Positions 1-6,236 of a stretch of DNA of 9,812 nt are shown one piece after another. The stretch is taken from the NCBI GenBank assembly GCA_947589135.1, contig CANPZT010000043.1:1-9812 (forward strand). The letters run 5' to 3'. Every line of letters starts with the position of its first letter. The stretch's first letter is position 1. Origin of the DNA: an uncultured Clostridia bacterium. GTDB lineage: Bacteria; Bacillota; Clostridia; TANB77; CAG-508. Below the pieces are notes generated by a model. It was not told where the DNA came from, made no database searches, and saw nothing but the letters and a program-made list of their open reading frames with translations. The position numbers and the translations under genes are program-made.

Positions 1-1058
1 CAGGAGAAATTAAAGAAATGATGAAGGCTGGCGTGAAAGTGGAAGATAATTTTGTTATTAGTGAGAGAACTCACATTACATTACCACATCACAAGCAGCT
101 TGACAAGATTTATGAACTGCTTAAAGAACATCCAATAGGAACAACAGGCAGAGGAATTGGTCCTACATATGAAGAAAAAGCAAGAAGGACTAATATTCGT
201 ATGCATGAATTGCTTTTGGATGACTTAGCATTGCAGAGAATGCTTCGTGAGCAACTTAAGGTTTATAATATCTTAGTTTCTCAGGTAAACAAAGAGTTAG
301 AGGAAACCATTAATGGAGAACCATTTCCAATTATTTCTTTTCAAGATGAATTTGAGTATTGCAAAAAATATGGAGAATACATTAAGCCATATATTACCAA
401 TACTGAAATCATCTTAAATCAAGCAATTGACAGAGGAGAAGATATTATAATTGAAGGAGCACAATCTCTGTGGTTAGATAATGATCTTGGAGATTATCCA
501 ATGTCAACATCTTCTAATCCAAATGCTTCAGGAACTGCTTCTGGGGCTGGAATAGGGCCTACTTTGATTGATGAGGTTATTGGCGTAATGAAGGCCTATA
601 CTTCTCGGGTAGGAAATGGTCCATTTGTTACAGAGCAGGACAATGAAATTGGTAACCAAATTCGTGATTTAGGTCATGAGTATGGTACAACAACAGGCAG
701 AGCACGGAGATGCGGATGGTTAGATTTGGTAATGATTAAAAGTACCAAACGACCTAATGGTTTAACAGCTTTGTGTGTAAACCATTTAGACACTATTGGG
801 AAGCTGGATGTAATTAAGGTATGCACTGGATATCACTACAAGGACAAAGTAATTAATTATGTGCCTATAGATAAACAGAACTGCAAACCAATCTATACCG
901 ATTTTAAAGGTGGATGGAATACAGAAGGCTGTACTACTTTTGAAGAATTGCCAGAGAATGCAAAGAAGTACATCCAATATATTGAAGAGTACACTGGATT
1001 GCCAGTAAAATATATTGGAATAGGAGCTGACGAAAAAGAGACAATTATTAAACAGTAA
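1..1058 (+). CDS. purA: Adenylosuccinate synthase, 5' end cut by window
   Basis: This cytoplasmic enzyme of AMP synthesis joins IMP and aspartate using GTP. The reading frame is open to the left edge (codons from base 3 give GEIKEMM), so the ATG at 18 is internal. The N-terminal GTP-binding part, roughly the first 80 of the usual ~430 residues, lies outside the window. Visible family signatures in order are GTTGRGIGPTYEEKARR, GAQSLWLD, SSNPNASGTASGAGIGP, the AYTSRVGNGPF segment and the GTTTGRARRCGW segment that carries substrate-binding arginines. It uses CGT, CTG and two CGG arginine codons (CGGG at 614, CGGA at 703) and looks clearly richer in G+C than the genes that follow. This could reflect conservation of a housekeeping gene or transfer. 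The two CGG codons fall on conserved arginines, so CGG is read here as a normal triplet. A terminator follows. Confidence 0.97.
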   Translation, partial: GEIKEMMKAGVKVEDNFVISERTHITLPHHKQLDKIYELLKEHPIGTTGRGIGPTYEEKARRTNIRMHELLLDDLALQRMLREQLKVYNILVSQVNKELEETINGEPFPIISFQDEFEYCKKYGEYIKPYITNTEIILNQAIDRGEDIIIEGAQSLWLDNDLGDYPMSTSSNPNASGTASGAGIGPTLIDEVIGVMKAYTSRVGNGPFVTEQDNEIGNQIRDLGHEYGTTTGRARRCGWLDLVMIKSTKRPNGLTALCVNHLDTIGKLDVIKVCTGYHYKDKVINYVPIDKQNCKPIYTDFKGGWNTEGCTTFEELPENAKKYIQYIEEYTGLPVKYIGIGADEKETIIKQ

Positions 1059-1076
1059 AGATTTGCTGTAATTTTT

Positions 1077-1113
1077 AGAGCGAGGAAGATGAATTTTTTC
1101 CTTGCTCTTTTAT
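1077..1113 (+). terminator. Rho-independent terminator of purA
   Basis: An 11-pair stem (1077-1087 with 1098-1108, one G-T wobble) encloses a 10-base loop and is followed by TTTTATAT, 18 bases after the purA stop. Confidence 0.85.
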
Positions 1114-1137
1114 ATTATAAAGATAAAATATGTCAAT

Positions 1138-1166
1138 TTGATAATTATATGCTTTTATGATAGTAT
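1138..1166 (+). promoter_or_regulatory. Candidate promoter of the endonuclease gene
   Basis: TTGATA (1138-1143), a 17-base spacer and TAGTAT (1161-1166). A TATAAA at 1164-1169 is an alternative -10. It lies between the purA terminator and the endonuclease start. The call is weak because the whole gap is AT-rich. Confidence 0.35.
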
Positions 1167-1233
1167 AAATAAAAAATTAATACAATTTTGAAATAAAAAA
1201 TACAAATAAAAATCAAAATAAGAGGTACAATTT

Positions 1234-2004
1234 ATGAGTAAAAAAAGAAAAATTAGAAAACAGAATATATGGGAAGGTATAGCTGGGATAATTGCAGTTA
1301 TGTGTATTTTAATTTATACATATATAAATCAAAATACGCAGCTTGAGGAAAACATCAATCAAAATAATATAGAAAATACTATTATAAAACAAGATATTTC
1401 ATTTGATTTATCTACAATTCCAGAGTATTCATCAACTCCTTATGTAAAAATAAATAATAATATTCCATATTTCAGTTCAGAAGATTATACAACTCAAAGC
1501 TTTGAAAAATATAGTGAGTGGGATAGTTTAGGAAGAAGCGGTGTGGCATATGCAAATATTTGCGAAGAGATAATGCCAAAAGATGGTGAAGAACGAGGTG
1601 AAATAGGAAATATTAAAGATCTTTCTGGATGGGTACAGAAAAGATATGATAATTTAATTAAAGACAAATATTTATATAATAGATGTCATTTAATTGGTTG
1701 GCAACTTGCAGGAGAAAATGCAAATAAAAATAATTTAATTACAGGAACGAGATATTTAAATACAGAAGGTATGCTACCATTTGAAGACCAAGTAGCAGAT
1801 TATATTGATAATAATAAAAGTAATCATGTGTTATATAGGGTAACTCCTATTTATGAAGAAAATAATCTTCTAGCAAGTGGTGTACAAATGGAAGCATGGT
1901 CAGTAGAAGATAATGGGAAAGGAGTTTGCTTTAATGTTTATTGCTATAATGTGCAACCAGGAATAGTTATTGATTATGCAACAGGAGATAATCATGAACA
2001 ATAA
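1234..2004 (+). CDS. Membrane-anchored DNA/RNA non-specific endonuclease
   Basis: 256 residues. A basic N-terminus (KKRKIRK) precedes one hydrophobic segment (about residues 15-31), which fits a signal anchor or uncleaved signal placing the enzyme outside the cell. A low-complexity linker leads into a beta-beta-alpha metal nuclease domain (about 90-250) of the EndA/NUC1-like family. Key marks are YNRCHLIGWQLAG, with likely catalytic His152 in place of the DRGH form, ENANKNNLITGTR, with a metal-binding Asn near 166-167, and the GMLPFE motif with Glu184. The C-terminal ASGVQMEAWSVED and NVQPGIVIDY segments are typical of clostridial members. The ATG at 1234 is preceded by AGAGG at 1221-1225. 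Family roles include degradation of extracellular DNA and processing during DNA uptake; no competence gene is visible to favour one. The gene stands alone with its own upstream gap. Confidence 0.88.
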   Translation: MSKKRKIRKQNIWEGIAGIIAVMCILIYTYINQNTQLEENINQNNIENTIIKQDISFDLSTIPEYSSTPYVKINNNIPYFSSEDYTTQSFEKYSEWDSLGRSGVAYANICEEIMPKDGEERGEIGNIKDLSGWVQKRYDNLIKDKYLYNRCHLIGWQLAGENANKNNLITGTRYLNTEGMLPFEDQVADYIDNNKSNHVLYRVTPIYEENNLLASGVQMEAWSVEDNGKGVCFNVYCYNVQPGIVIDYATGDNHEQ

Positions 2005-2156
2005 TTATAAGATATTATAGAATCTATAAAGAATATTATTATCTTTTTGATATTTAAATTTTAAAATACTTTAAAAGAGATTAATTCATCAAATAAAAAG
2101 TTAAATGCAATTCCATAAAGTAAAGAAATTAATTTCAAGCAATTGTTTTGAAACTA

Positions 2157-2185
2157 TTGTAAAATTTTGTAAAATAGTATATAAT
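2157..2185 (+). promoter_or_regulatory. Promoter of the unknown gene at 2268
   Basis: TTGTAA (2157-2162), a 17-base spacer and a perfect TATAAT (2180-2185). The inverted pair ACTATT (2153-2158) and AATAGT (2173-2178) brackets the spacer and could be an operator. The rest of the 263-base gap 2005-2267 is AT-rich, and apart from the hairpin at 2206-2225 I see nothing else in it. Confidence 0.65.
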
Positions 2186-2205
2186 CACTTCTAATTTAAT
2201 TCTTA

Positions 2206-2225
2206 CTACTATTTCTCAATAGTAG
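2206..2225 (+). promoter_or_regulatory. Hairpin in the 5' leader, possible operator
   Basis: A perfect 8-base inverted repeat, CTACTATT and AATAGTAG, with loop TCTC. It starts 20 bases after the -10 box and ends 25 bases before the ribosome binding site GAAGGAG (2251-2257). It reuses the ACTATT/AATAGT arms seen across the promoter. No T-run follows, so an operator or an mRNA-stability hairpin is likelier than a terminator. Confidence 0.5.
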
Positions 2226-2267
2226 ATTTCCAAATATAAATACAAAAAACGAAGGAGTGAAAGCATA

Positions 2268-2990
2268 TTGAATTTAAACTTAGCAAATGATATATTCAAT
2301 AATTTAAAGGAGAATAAATTTGTGCAAAATTTTATGAAAGAACTATCAAACTATTTAGAGAATAATTTAAATAAGAATTCTAGGTTACATAATAACAACT
2401 GTACATGGAATAACTTAAATTCAGAGAATTTAACAATTGATAATACAAAGATAATTACAAAAACAAAAAATGAAATGCTAATAGCAAGAAATAATATTTT
2501 ACAAAATTATGCTAAAGATACAATAGAAAAGGGAGAAATGTACTATATATATGGTATGAGTACGAATAAAAATAATTCTTATAATTTATGTGTTTGCGAA
2601 GAAGGTAAAAGCCATGAAGTAATTACAAAAGCAATGGAAGAATTGCCAGAAGGTGCAACTTTAGGAAGCGTTTTAAGAAAGCAAGATGATAATTTTATAT
2701 TAGATACTGAAGCAACAAAAACTATTGAAAAAGAAATAGATAATATGATTCAAGAAAAAATAGAAGAACAAAAAGAATATTTGGATAGTAGAAGAATTGA
2801 TGGACATATATATGAAGTAGGGGAAAAATATTCAGGTAGAATATGGTTATATGACTCAAATAATCCTATTGGCGGTGGAATAGAAGGAATAGAAGAAATA
2901 GAATTTCCAGAAGATTTATATAAAACTGCTAAAATGGGTGATTTATTTATATACGAAAATGGAATGTATGAAAGGTATTTACAAAAGTAA
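2268..2990 (+). CDS. Unrecognised protein, possible DUF3006-like segment
   Basis: 240 residues, acidic, with no signal peptide or membrane segment. The start is TTG at 2268, chosen because GAAGGAG lies 10 bases upstream and no ATG fits. Residues 1-80 are asparagine-rich and of low complexity. Residues 124-166 (LPEGATLGSVL, then FILDTEATKTIEKEI) resemble the end of the small DUF3006 proteins of clostridia, where an LPEGA-type motif is followed by a D-E-T helix; this is a weak impression. A charged helix (about 148-172) follows, then a YSGRIWLYDSNNPIGGG segment and a short C-terminal beta-rich part (GDLFIYENGMYERYL). It has its own promoter and is separated from both neighbours. The coding call rests on the good ribosome binding site, length and normal composition. 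I assign no function. Confidence 0.8.
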   Translation: MNLNLANDIFNNLKENKFVQNFMKELSNYLENNLNKNSRLHNNNCTWNNLNSENLTIDNTKIITKTKNEMLIARNNILQNYAKDTIEKGEMYYIYGMSTNKNNSYNLCVCEEGKSHEVITKAMEELPEGATLGSVLRKQDDNFILDTEATKTIEKEIDNMIQEKIEEQKEYLDSRRIDGHIYEVGEKYSGRIWLYDSNNPIGGGIEGIEEIEFPEDLYKTAKMGDLFIYENGMYERYLQK

Positions 2991-3016
2991 TTAAAAAAGC
3001 AATTAAGATAATTCAT

Positions 3017-3037
3017 AAAATTCACAAAATTTTTTTT
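3017..3037 (+). terminator. Weak AT-only terminator candidate
   Basis: AAAATT and AATTTT arms around a short loop are followed by further T residues, 27 bases after the stop at 2990. There is no G-C pair in the stem, so stability is doubtful. Confidence 0.3.
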
Positions 3038-3064
3038 AAGGAATATAAATAGAAGAGGTAAAAA

Positions 3065-3101
3065 GGTTGAAAAAATAATTAAAAAGTTGATTTTTTCAAC
3101 C
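3065..3101 (+). promoter_or_regulatory. Strong hairpin in the leader of the SDR gene
   Basis: A perfect 12-base inverted repeat (GGTTGAAAAAAT and ATTTTTTCAACC) with a 13-base loop ends 14 bases before the AAAGGA ribosome binding site (3116-3121). The 3' arm can instead pair with a nearer GTTGA (3086-3090), giving a mutually exclusive small hairpin with a T5 loop. No T-run follows on the plus strand. It may be a leader switch, an operator, or the terminator of the preceding gene. Confidence 0.5.
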
Positions 3102-3133
3102 AAATTTATGCCTTGAAAGGAATGATGGTAAAA

Positions 3134-4079
3134 ATGAATTATCAATATTATACCTCCAATAATAATGGGCAAGATGATTATGGACTAAAATACATAGATG
3201 ACCAAGGGTATGGTTTAATATGCAAAGATTATAGAATAGAATTCCCACCACAACATCAAGATGTACAACCAGGAATGGAGTATTTAATGCGTCCTAGACC
3301 AATATTTAACAATCCATATTATAGAGGATCTGGAAAACTAATGAATAAGGTAGCAATTATAACAGGAGGAGATTCTGGAATAGGAAGAGCTGTTGCAGTT
3401 GGTTTTGTAAAAGAAGGAGCAACAGTAGTAATTGCATATTACAATGAACATAAAGATGCCGAAGAAACAAAAGAATTTATTGAAAAGCTTGGAGGAAGAT
3501 GTTTATTACTTACAGGAGATATTAAAGATACAAATTTTTGTGATAAAATTGTAGAAGAAACAATAAATACATTTGGAAGAATAGATATTCTAGTAAATAA
3601 TAGTGCTGTACAATATCAGCAAAAAAGCCTATTGGACATAACAGATGAACAATTTGATTTAACAATGAAAACAAATATATATTCAATGTTTTATCTAACA
3701 AAAAGGGTATTAAAACATATGGTACCTGGTAGTAGTATTATTAATGTTACATCAATAACGACATTTAAAGGTGAACCAGAATTAATAGACTATGTAACAA
3801 GTAAAGGAGCAATTGTAGGATTTACAAGGTCACTTGCAACTAATTTAGCAGCAAAAAATATAAGAGTAAATGCAGTATCTCCACGGAGTATTTTGGACTC
3901 CACTACAACCTGCCTGTTGGGAAGCGGAAAAAATACCAACACTCGGTTCTGATGCACCAATGGGAAGGGCTGGTCACCCATATGAAATAGCGCCATTATT
4001 TATATATTTGGCAAGTGCAGATTCCTCTTATGTTACAGGGCAAGTTATGCATATTAATGGTGGTGAATATAAAGGATAG
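3134..4079 (+). CDS. SDR-family oxidoreductase read through a CGGA four-base site
   Basis: This is an NAD(P)-dependent short-chain dehydrogenase of the general-stress-protein-39-like type, with an N-terminal extension (PPQHQDVQPG, PRPIFNNPYYRGSGKL) before the Rossmann fold. Visible are TGGDSGIGR (77-85), NNSA (155-158), Asn181, Ser207 in NVTSITTFKG, and Tyr220 and Lys224 in YVTSK. In the plain frame it goes wrong after NAVSP: CGG at 3884-3886 would give Arg, then an unrelated tail stopping at 3952. Skipping C3884, or reading CGGA as one Gly, gives SPGVFWTPLQPA and a normal C-terminus (MGRAGHPYEIAP, SSYVTGQ, HINGGEYKG) to the stop at 4079, 314 residues in all. No other lesion is seen. I chose ATG 3134 because AAAGGA lies at 3116-3121; the upstream TTG 3113 and ATGs 3122 and 3125 overlap or crowd that site. 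The substrate is unknown. If no recoding occurs, this is a frameshifted pseudogene. Confidence 0.88.
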
Positions 4080-4092
4080 TAATTTTGAATAT

Positions 4093-4125
4093 TAATTTAA
4101 TTAAAAAGTATATATAATTAAATTA
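4093..4125. terminator. AT-only hairpin between convergent genes
   Basis: A perfect 11-base inverted repeat, TAATTTAATTA (4093-4103) and TAATTAAATTA (4115-4125), lies in the 43-base gap between the SDR and peptidase stops and overlaps the peptidase stop codon. It could serve both strands, but it has no G-C pair. Confidence 0.35.
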
Positions 4126-5047
4126 TAAAATGGCACCTAAAATAAGTGTTCCAATATTATCATTATAAATTTCTTGAAATTGCGAAATAGGAAGAGGATT
4201 TTCACCAATACCTGCTTCAATAGTATATCCAGGACGATTATAAGTTTGAATAAACCAATCTTTATATCCTGCAAAGCTAGAATTATAAGGAACATCTGCT
4301 AGTAAATATCCACTTGCATTAGCAAAGCGAGTACCTATTTCATATCCACGTGGAGGATTAATATTTTGAAAATTCCAATAAATTTCTTGACCTTGAGTAT
4401 GATAAGAAATTGTTAAAGAAAAATTATGTGAAAGAGTAAAATTATATATAGCTAATGCTTCAGGTTCAGTTAAAGGCCCGAAAGCCTACAAAGTCACGAG
4501 GAGAAGGTTTATTAAATCCTTGCTCATATTTTATTTCTTTAGCTTGTTCCCAACCAGCAGGAAATTGCAAATTTAAATCCACACCTCTAATATTTGCTTT
4601 CCAACCATCAGGAAAAGGAATATTAGAAAAACTAGAAGCAATATTTTTAGCATTAATATATGCATTAGAATTAATAAATAAATTATTAGTTACTAAATCA
4701 ACACCATCAGGATTTACCATAGGCATAATAAAAATAGAACATGTATTAAATAAATTCCTAATAGAACGATTATATAAATTACTATTATTAATATAAGCTT
4801 TAGCATAATCTTCAATAAATTTCATAAGTACAACACTAGTAATCCACTCATTAGCATGAATACTAGCAGAATAAAATACACTTTTTGGTCCATTACCAAG
4901 TTTTACAACATAAATAGGTTTACCCAAAACACTATTTCCGGCTGTTTGAACATTTAAAAAAGGATAAGTTCTTATTAAAGAAACAAGATTTTGTCTCAAA
5001 ATAGAAAAATTATAAGAAACATTTGTAGGAACTATATTTCCATTCAT
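4123..5047 (-). CDS. M14-family zinc peptidase read through a CGGG four-base site
   Basis: This resembles gamma-D-glutamyl-diamino acid peptidases of the M14 zinc carboxypeptidase family, which cut peptidoglycan stem peptides. No signal peptide, LysM or membrane segment is present, so an intracellular or sporulation-linked wall-recycling role is possible (inference). Zinc ligands are His64 and Glu67 in SIHANEW and His216 in SYHTQG. The substrate region shows MPMVNPDGVDL and ANIRGVDLN, and the catalytic Glu277 lies in PGYTIEAG. In the plain frame the protein stops after 193 residues: codon 190 is CGG (4480-4478), followed by GCC TTT AAC TGA. Reading CGGG as one Gly gives VGFGPLTEPEALAIYN and an intact C-terminal half to the stop at 4123, 307 residues, including the third zinc ligand and the catalytic Glu that the short product lacks. 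The ATG at 5047 has AGGTG 7 bases upstream. It converges on the SDR gene. Confidence 0.88.
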
Positions 5048-5155
5048 AATTATCACCTAAAATAGTATATGAAATTTTAAAAAATTGTTTCCAAATTAAG
5101 AATAAATTGGAATAACAAAGTAATTTATGGATAAAATAATCATAAAAATGATGTT

Positions 5156-5188
5156 ATTCATTTAAAAATATAAAATTTTAAAATGAAT
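5156..5188. repeat. Inverted repeat upstream of the antitoxin gene
   Basis: ATTCATTT and AAATGAAT pair perfectly over 8 bases. After an A-A mismatch, AAAAT and ATTTT continue the stem. It sits 50 bases before the antitoxin start, in the divergent gap 5048-5237. Phd/YefM antitoxins commonly bind palindromes in their own promoters, so an operator is possible. No clear promoter is seen. Confidence 0.35.
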
Positions 5189-5237
5189 GGAGATATAAAA
5201 AAATAATTATTCCATTTAAAGAGAGGAGTAAATCTTT

Positions 5238-5537
5238 ATGATTAATATAAAACCAGTGTCAGATTTAAGAAACAAATACCAAGAAATAGAAAATATTGTT
5301 TTACAAGAGAATGAAAATGTATATTTAACTAAAAATGGATATGGTGCTATGGTTCTAATTAGCTTAGAAAAATATACAAAAATGGCAGAAAAATTAAAAA
5401 ATAGTAAAGAATATAAAGAAAAAGAGAAAAATGAAAATTATGAAATTTTAGATACAATAAGTAGAGAAGAGAAATTTGAAAATAAATCAAACATAGATGA
5501 CGAAGGATATCCTAAAATTAAGAGAAAAACAGAATAA
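5238..5537 (+). CDS. Phd/YefM-family antitoxin without an adjacent toxin
   Basis: 99 residues. The N-terminal 50 (MINIKPVSDLRNKYQEIENI, then VYLTKNGYGAMVLISLEKY) match the DNA-binding and dimerisation fold of Phd/YefM antitoxins, in which the SDLRN and LTKNG.G segments are hallmarks. The C-terminal half is highly charged (many K and E) and likely disordered until bound to a toxin, as is usual in the family. The start has an excellent GAGAGGAG at 5221-5228. A terminator follows directly, and the next gene is tmRNA, so no RelE/ParE/Doc-type toxin lies downstream; upstream is the unrelated peptidase on the other strand. It may be an orphan with a distant toxin, a remnant, or a regulator. Confidence 0.82.
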   Translation: MINIKPVSDLRNKYQEIENIVLQENENVYLTKNGYGAMVLISLEKYTKMAEKLKNSKEYKEKEKNENYEILDTISREEKFENKSNIDDEGYPKIKRKTE

Positions 5538-5541
5538 AAGC

Positions 5542-5570
5542 AAGTATACAAAATTGTATACTTATTTTTA
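5542..5570 (+). terminator. Terminator of the antitoxin gene
   Basis: A 9-base perfect stem, AAGTATACA and TGTATACTT, with loop AAAT is followed by ATTTTTA. It begins 5 bases after the stop. Confidence 0.75.
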
Positions 5571-5592
5571 TGAAAAATTGAATAATATGATA

Positions 5593-5621
5593 TTGATAAA
5601 AGAAGATAAATATTGTATAAT
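5593..5621 (+). promoter_or_regulatory. Promoter of tmRNA
   Basis: TTGATA (5593-5598), a 17-base spacer and a perfect TATAAT (5616-5621), 13 bases before the mature tmRNA 5' end. Confidence 0.75.
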
Positions 5622-5634
5622 AAATAATGTATAT

Positions 5635-5990
5635 GGGGATGTAATGGTTTCGACATTACACCAGAAATATAAATTGCAAGTAGTGGATGGTCGCTTTGGC
5701 CACTTAAAAAAAGCGAAAATAAAAATAAACGCTGATAACGAAGAATTAGCATTAGCTGCCTAATTGCAGCTACGCTTTTCTAGATAGTCCCACCTATTTA
5801 GATAAAGTGTCATATAATGTGGGAAACAAATCTACTTTTGCTTTTAAAGTAGAGGGTATTTTAAAAAGCTATATTTTATTTTAACCTGTTTGTCGGTGAA
5901 AATAAAATGAATTAAAAAGATAAACTAAACTTGTAGAGGTTTATATGGAAAGTGTTATGGACAGGAGTTCAACTCTCCTCATCTCCACCA
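5635..5990 (+). ncRNA. ssrA: Transfer-messenger RNA (tmRNA)
   Basis: This 356-base RNA rescues stalled ribosomes with SmpB and adds a degradation tag. The 5' end GGGGATG pairs with CATCTCC at the 3' end (7 pairs, one G-U), followed by A and an encoded CCA. The conserved AATGGTTTCGACA element begins a few bases from the 5' end. The T-arm shows AGGAG and CTCCT around the loop TTCAACT. The tag reading frame lies at 5713-5763, followed by pseudoknot-like paired segments (for example CCCAC with GTGGG, and CTACTTT with AAAGTAG). The 3' end looks complete. Because tyrosine recombinases often use ssrA 3' ends, it is a candidate attachment site, although the tRNA gene lies nearer to the integrase. Confidence 0.96.
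5713..5763 (+). other. tmRNA proteolysis tag frame
   Basis: Codons from GCG at 5713 read AKIKINADNEELALAA and end at TAA 5761-5763. The LAA end is the signal recognised by ClpXP-type proteases. The exact resume codon is inferred by comparison with other tmRNAs. Confidence 0.85.
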
Positions 5991-6022
5991 CTAATCAAAA
6001 TAAGCTTAATTTATTTTAGTAA

Positions 6023-6050
6023 TGGACTGCAATAAATATAGGGTTATAAT
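6023..6050 (+). promoter_or_regulatory. Candidate promoter of the tRNA gene
   Basis: A perfect TATAAT (6045-6050) lies 23 bases before the tRNA, with TGGACT (6023-6028) at a 16-base spacing. The tRNA therefore probably has its own transcription rather than relying on tmRNA read-through. Confidence 0.55.
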
Positions 6051-6073
6051 TTGAAATAGAAGAACTAAAATAT

Positions 6074-6147
<74 letters not shown>

Positions 6148-6153
6148 AATATA

Positions 6154-6210
6154 ATAAGCCATATAAATATTGAAATACCAACAATTTTATATGGCTTATC
6201 TTTATATTTT
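6154..6210 (+). terminator. Terminator of the tRNA gene
   Basis: A perfect 14-base stem, ATAAGCCATATAAA (6154-6167) and TTTATATGGCTTAT (6186-6199), is followed by CTTTATATTTT. It may also stop the integrase transcript arriving on the other strand. Confidence 0.75.
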
Positions 6211-6230
6211 AATGCAATAATAATGCAATA
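6211..6230. repeat. Tandem AATGCAATA repeats after the integrase gene
   Basis: AATGCAATA occurs at 6211-6219 and 6222-6230, 11 bases apart, just beyond the integrase stop and 64 bases from the tRNA. About one helical turn of spacing would suit a recombinase or excisionase arm site near an attachment site. This is inference. Confidence 0.35.
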
Positions 6231-6236
6231 GTATTT

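Noticed and set aside
2750..3172. Minus-strand ORF of 140 codons rich in Ile, Phe and Ser
   Set aside because: It is a shadow of the unknown gene and of the AT-rich gap; its hydrophobicity is an artefact of AT-rich antisense reading.
3870..4079. Independent 69-codon gene starting at ATG 3870
   Set aside because: It is the C-terminal part of the SDR protein in the shifted frame. The ATG is a by-product of the NAVSP codons and has no ribosome binding site.
3134..4079. Calling the SDR, peptidase and HTH genes plain pseudogenes or sequencing errors
   Set aside because: It cannot be excluded without reads, but the three breaks share one four-base word, one restored amino acid and otherwise intact frames, and a matching tRNA is present. 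Homopolymer errors would not give a lone C before GG.
4455..4796. Plus-strand ORF of 113 codons
   Set aside because: It is the opposite strand of the M14 peptidase gene, with no ribosome binding site and no family-like sequence.
5497..5763. 88-codon ORF overlapping the antitoxin end and ssrA
   Set aside because: It covers the antitoxin terminator and the first part of tmRNA and ends on the tag stop codon. It is a chance frame.
5991..6022. Terminator directly after ssrA
   Set aside because: AAAATAA and TTATTTT can pair, but with a bulge, no G-C pairs and no T-run.
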